Shown one piece after another: positions 6,315 through 6,539 of a stretch of 6,539 nucleotides of DNA; position 1 is the first letter of the stretch, and the number at the start of each line of letters is the position of its first letter. The notes beneath the pieces are model-generated. The model searched no databases. It worked only from the letters and a program-made list of their open reading frames with translations, and was not told where the DNA came from. The stretch is from the NCBI GenBank assembly GCA_031178305.1, contig JAPSJG010000220.1, forward strand, positions 1-6,539. The letters run 5' to 3'. The DNA comes from Sinorhizobium sp. (GTDB lineage: Bacteria > Pseudomonadota > Alphaproteobacteria > Rhizobiales > Rhizobiaceae). Position numbers and translations under genes: made by a program.

Positions 6315-6338
6315 CATCAACGGGGCTCTAGGTGCTAA

Positions 6339-6351
6339 TACGAAAGCCGTA
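6339..6351. promoter_or_regulatory. Candidate LysR-type regulator binding site (T-N11-A box)
   Basis: The sequence TACG-AAAGC-CGTA is a perfect four-base inverted repeat with a five-base centre. It fits exactly the T-N11-A dyad consensus of LysR-type regulators, from T6339 to A6351. It is centred about 60 bases upstream of the galB ATG and 47 bases upstream of the LysR GTG, a sensible place for an activator that also represses its own gene. The binding protein is inferred to be the divergent LysR product. The motif is short, and sequence alone does not prove binding. Confidence 0.55.
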
Positions 6352-6369
6352 CCGAGTCATAGTTTTTTT

Positions 6370-6389
6370 CGAATCAGCATATGGATTCG
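6370..6389. repeat. Perfect inverted repeat just upstream of the LysR start codon
   Basis: Arms CGAATC (6370-6375) and GATTCG (6384-6389) surround an eight-base centre AGCATATG. The right arm ends two bases before the GTG start, so a bound protein here would cover the regulator's own ribosome site and probably its early transcribed region. Its centre is about 34 bases from that of the T-N11-A box, close to three helical turns, compatible with a LysR tetramer touching both. As RNA it could also form a six-pair hairpin that masks the regulator's start. Confidence 0.5.
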
Positions 6390-6391
6390 GC

Positions 6392-6539
6392 GTGATCGCA
6401 ACGGACCTCAACCTTCGGCACCTGCGGGTCTTCATCCAGGTCTGCGAAACGGGCAGCCTCAACCGAGCCGCCGTCGAGTTGAACATCTCGCAGCCTTCCG
6501 TATCGGTCGCGCTTGCCGGTATTGAGAAGCGCTTCGGTG
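6392..6539 (+). CDS. LysR-type transcriptional regulator, N-terminal DNA-binding part (cut by the window edge)
   Basis: The frame encodes 49 residues before the right edge: an N-terminus with LNLRHLRVFIQVCETGSL at 6-23, then NRAAVELNISQPSVSVAL at 24-41 and the start of the linker helix, AGIEKRFG. This is the winged helix-turn-helix of the LysR family, with the typical A-A-x-x-L-x-I-S-Q-P-S-V-S recognition segment. The GTG at 6392 is chosen because it places the family start 7-10 residues before LRHLRVF. The ATG at 6381 is in another frame, and the only upstream in-frame alternative is a GTG at 6332. The ribosome site is weak (GGA six bases upstream). Divergent position next to galB suggests it activates the operon in response to a pathway intermediate, as GalR does for gallate genes in Pseudomonas putida. 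The effector domain is outside the window, so the inducer cannot be guessed. Confidence 0.9.
   Translation, partial: MIATDLNLRHLRVFIQVCETGSLNRAAVELNISQPSVSVALAGIEKRFG

Larger units (their letters stand above)
6286..6391. promoter_or_regulatory. Divergent control region between galB and the LysR gene
   Basis: These 106 bases separate the leftward operon from the rightward regulator gene and must hold promoters in both directions, the usual arrangement for a LysR-type regulator and its target. The region is richer in A+T than the flanking genes and includes a run of seven T at 6363-6369. Three inverted repeats lie in it, listed separately. I could not find a convincing sigma-70 -35/-10 pair on either strand. 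Weak possibilities are TATTAG on the minus strand at 6335-6340 and a CTGGCA (6311-6316) / GCTAAT (6334-6339) pair on the plus strand, which I would not rely on. Confidence 0.7.

Noticed and set aside
6363..6369. Run of seven T as a possible intrinsic terminator
   Set aside because: No GC-rich hairpin directly precedes it on the plus strand, and it lies in a divergent promoter region where an A+T-rich tract is expected.
6381..6383. ATG as possible start of the LysR gene
   Set aside because: It is out of frame with the LysR helix-turn-helix. The GTG at 6392 is in frame and at the expected distance.
5560..6525. 321-codon open frame on the plus strand opposite galB and running into the LysR gene
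   Set aside because: It covers galB, the divergent control region and the LysR start in the wrong frame. The LysR helix-turn-helix is in a different frame beginning at 6392.

Overview
The window is high in G+C. It holds one long leftward operon on the minus strand plus the first 49 codons of a divergent LysR-type regulator on the plus strand. Compact gene packing, Bug/TctC-type transport and the style of the aromatic-acid genes suggest a proteobacterium, perhaps an alphaproteobacterium of the Rhizobiales. The taxonomy is inference; no rRNA or other marker is present.

Layout, right to left in transcription order. A short divergent intergenic region (6286-6391) holds several dyads, one of them a perfect T-N11-A LysR box. 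Leftward from it lie: galB, a PIG-L-type 4-oxalomesaconate hydratase (5545-6285); galC, a 4-carboxy-4-hydroxy-2-oxoadipate (CHA) aldolase of the RraA-like fold (4874-5548); an NAD(P)-dependent dehydrogenase of the beta-hydroxyacid dehydrogenase/DUF1932 type (3941-4825); a complete tripartite tricarboxylate transporter in the order tctA (2422-3939), tctC (1408-2397), tctB (905-1411); and galD, a 4-oxalomesaconate tautomerase of the PrpF family (881 down to the left edge, missing its C-terminus). Junctions are 4-base overlaps or gaps of 1 to 48 bases, so the seven genes look like one transcription unit.

How the genes fit together. GalD, GalB and GalC are the three consecutive enzymes of the lower gallate / protocatechuate-4,5-cleavage route: keto-oxalomesaconate to its enol (GalD), enol to CHA (GalB), CHA to pyruvate plus oxaloacetate (GalC). 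The Tct system should import a di- or tricarboxylate. No ring-cleavage dioxygenase is visible, and an uncharacterised dehydrogenase sits between the aldolase and the transporter. The open question is which substrate enters the route here. It could be an aromatic acid opened by a dioxygenase outside the window, or a non-aromatic polycarboxylate that is imported and oxidised directly into the oxalomesaconate/CHA pool. The divergent LysR protein is probably the pathway activator.

The enzyme families are known. The unusual points are the combination (TTT transporter plus DUF1932 dehydrogenase built into a gal-type operon), the transporter gene order, and the set of dyads in the control region. 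There are no RNA genes, mobile elements, CRISPR arrays or gene-free stretches over 300 bases.
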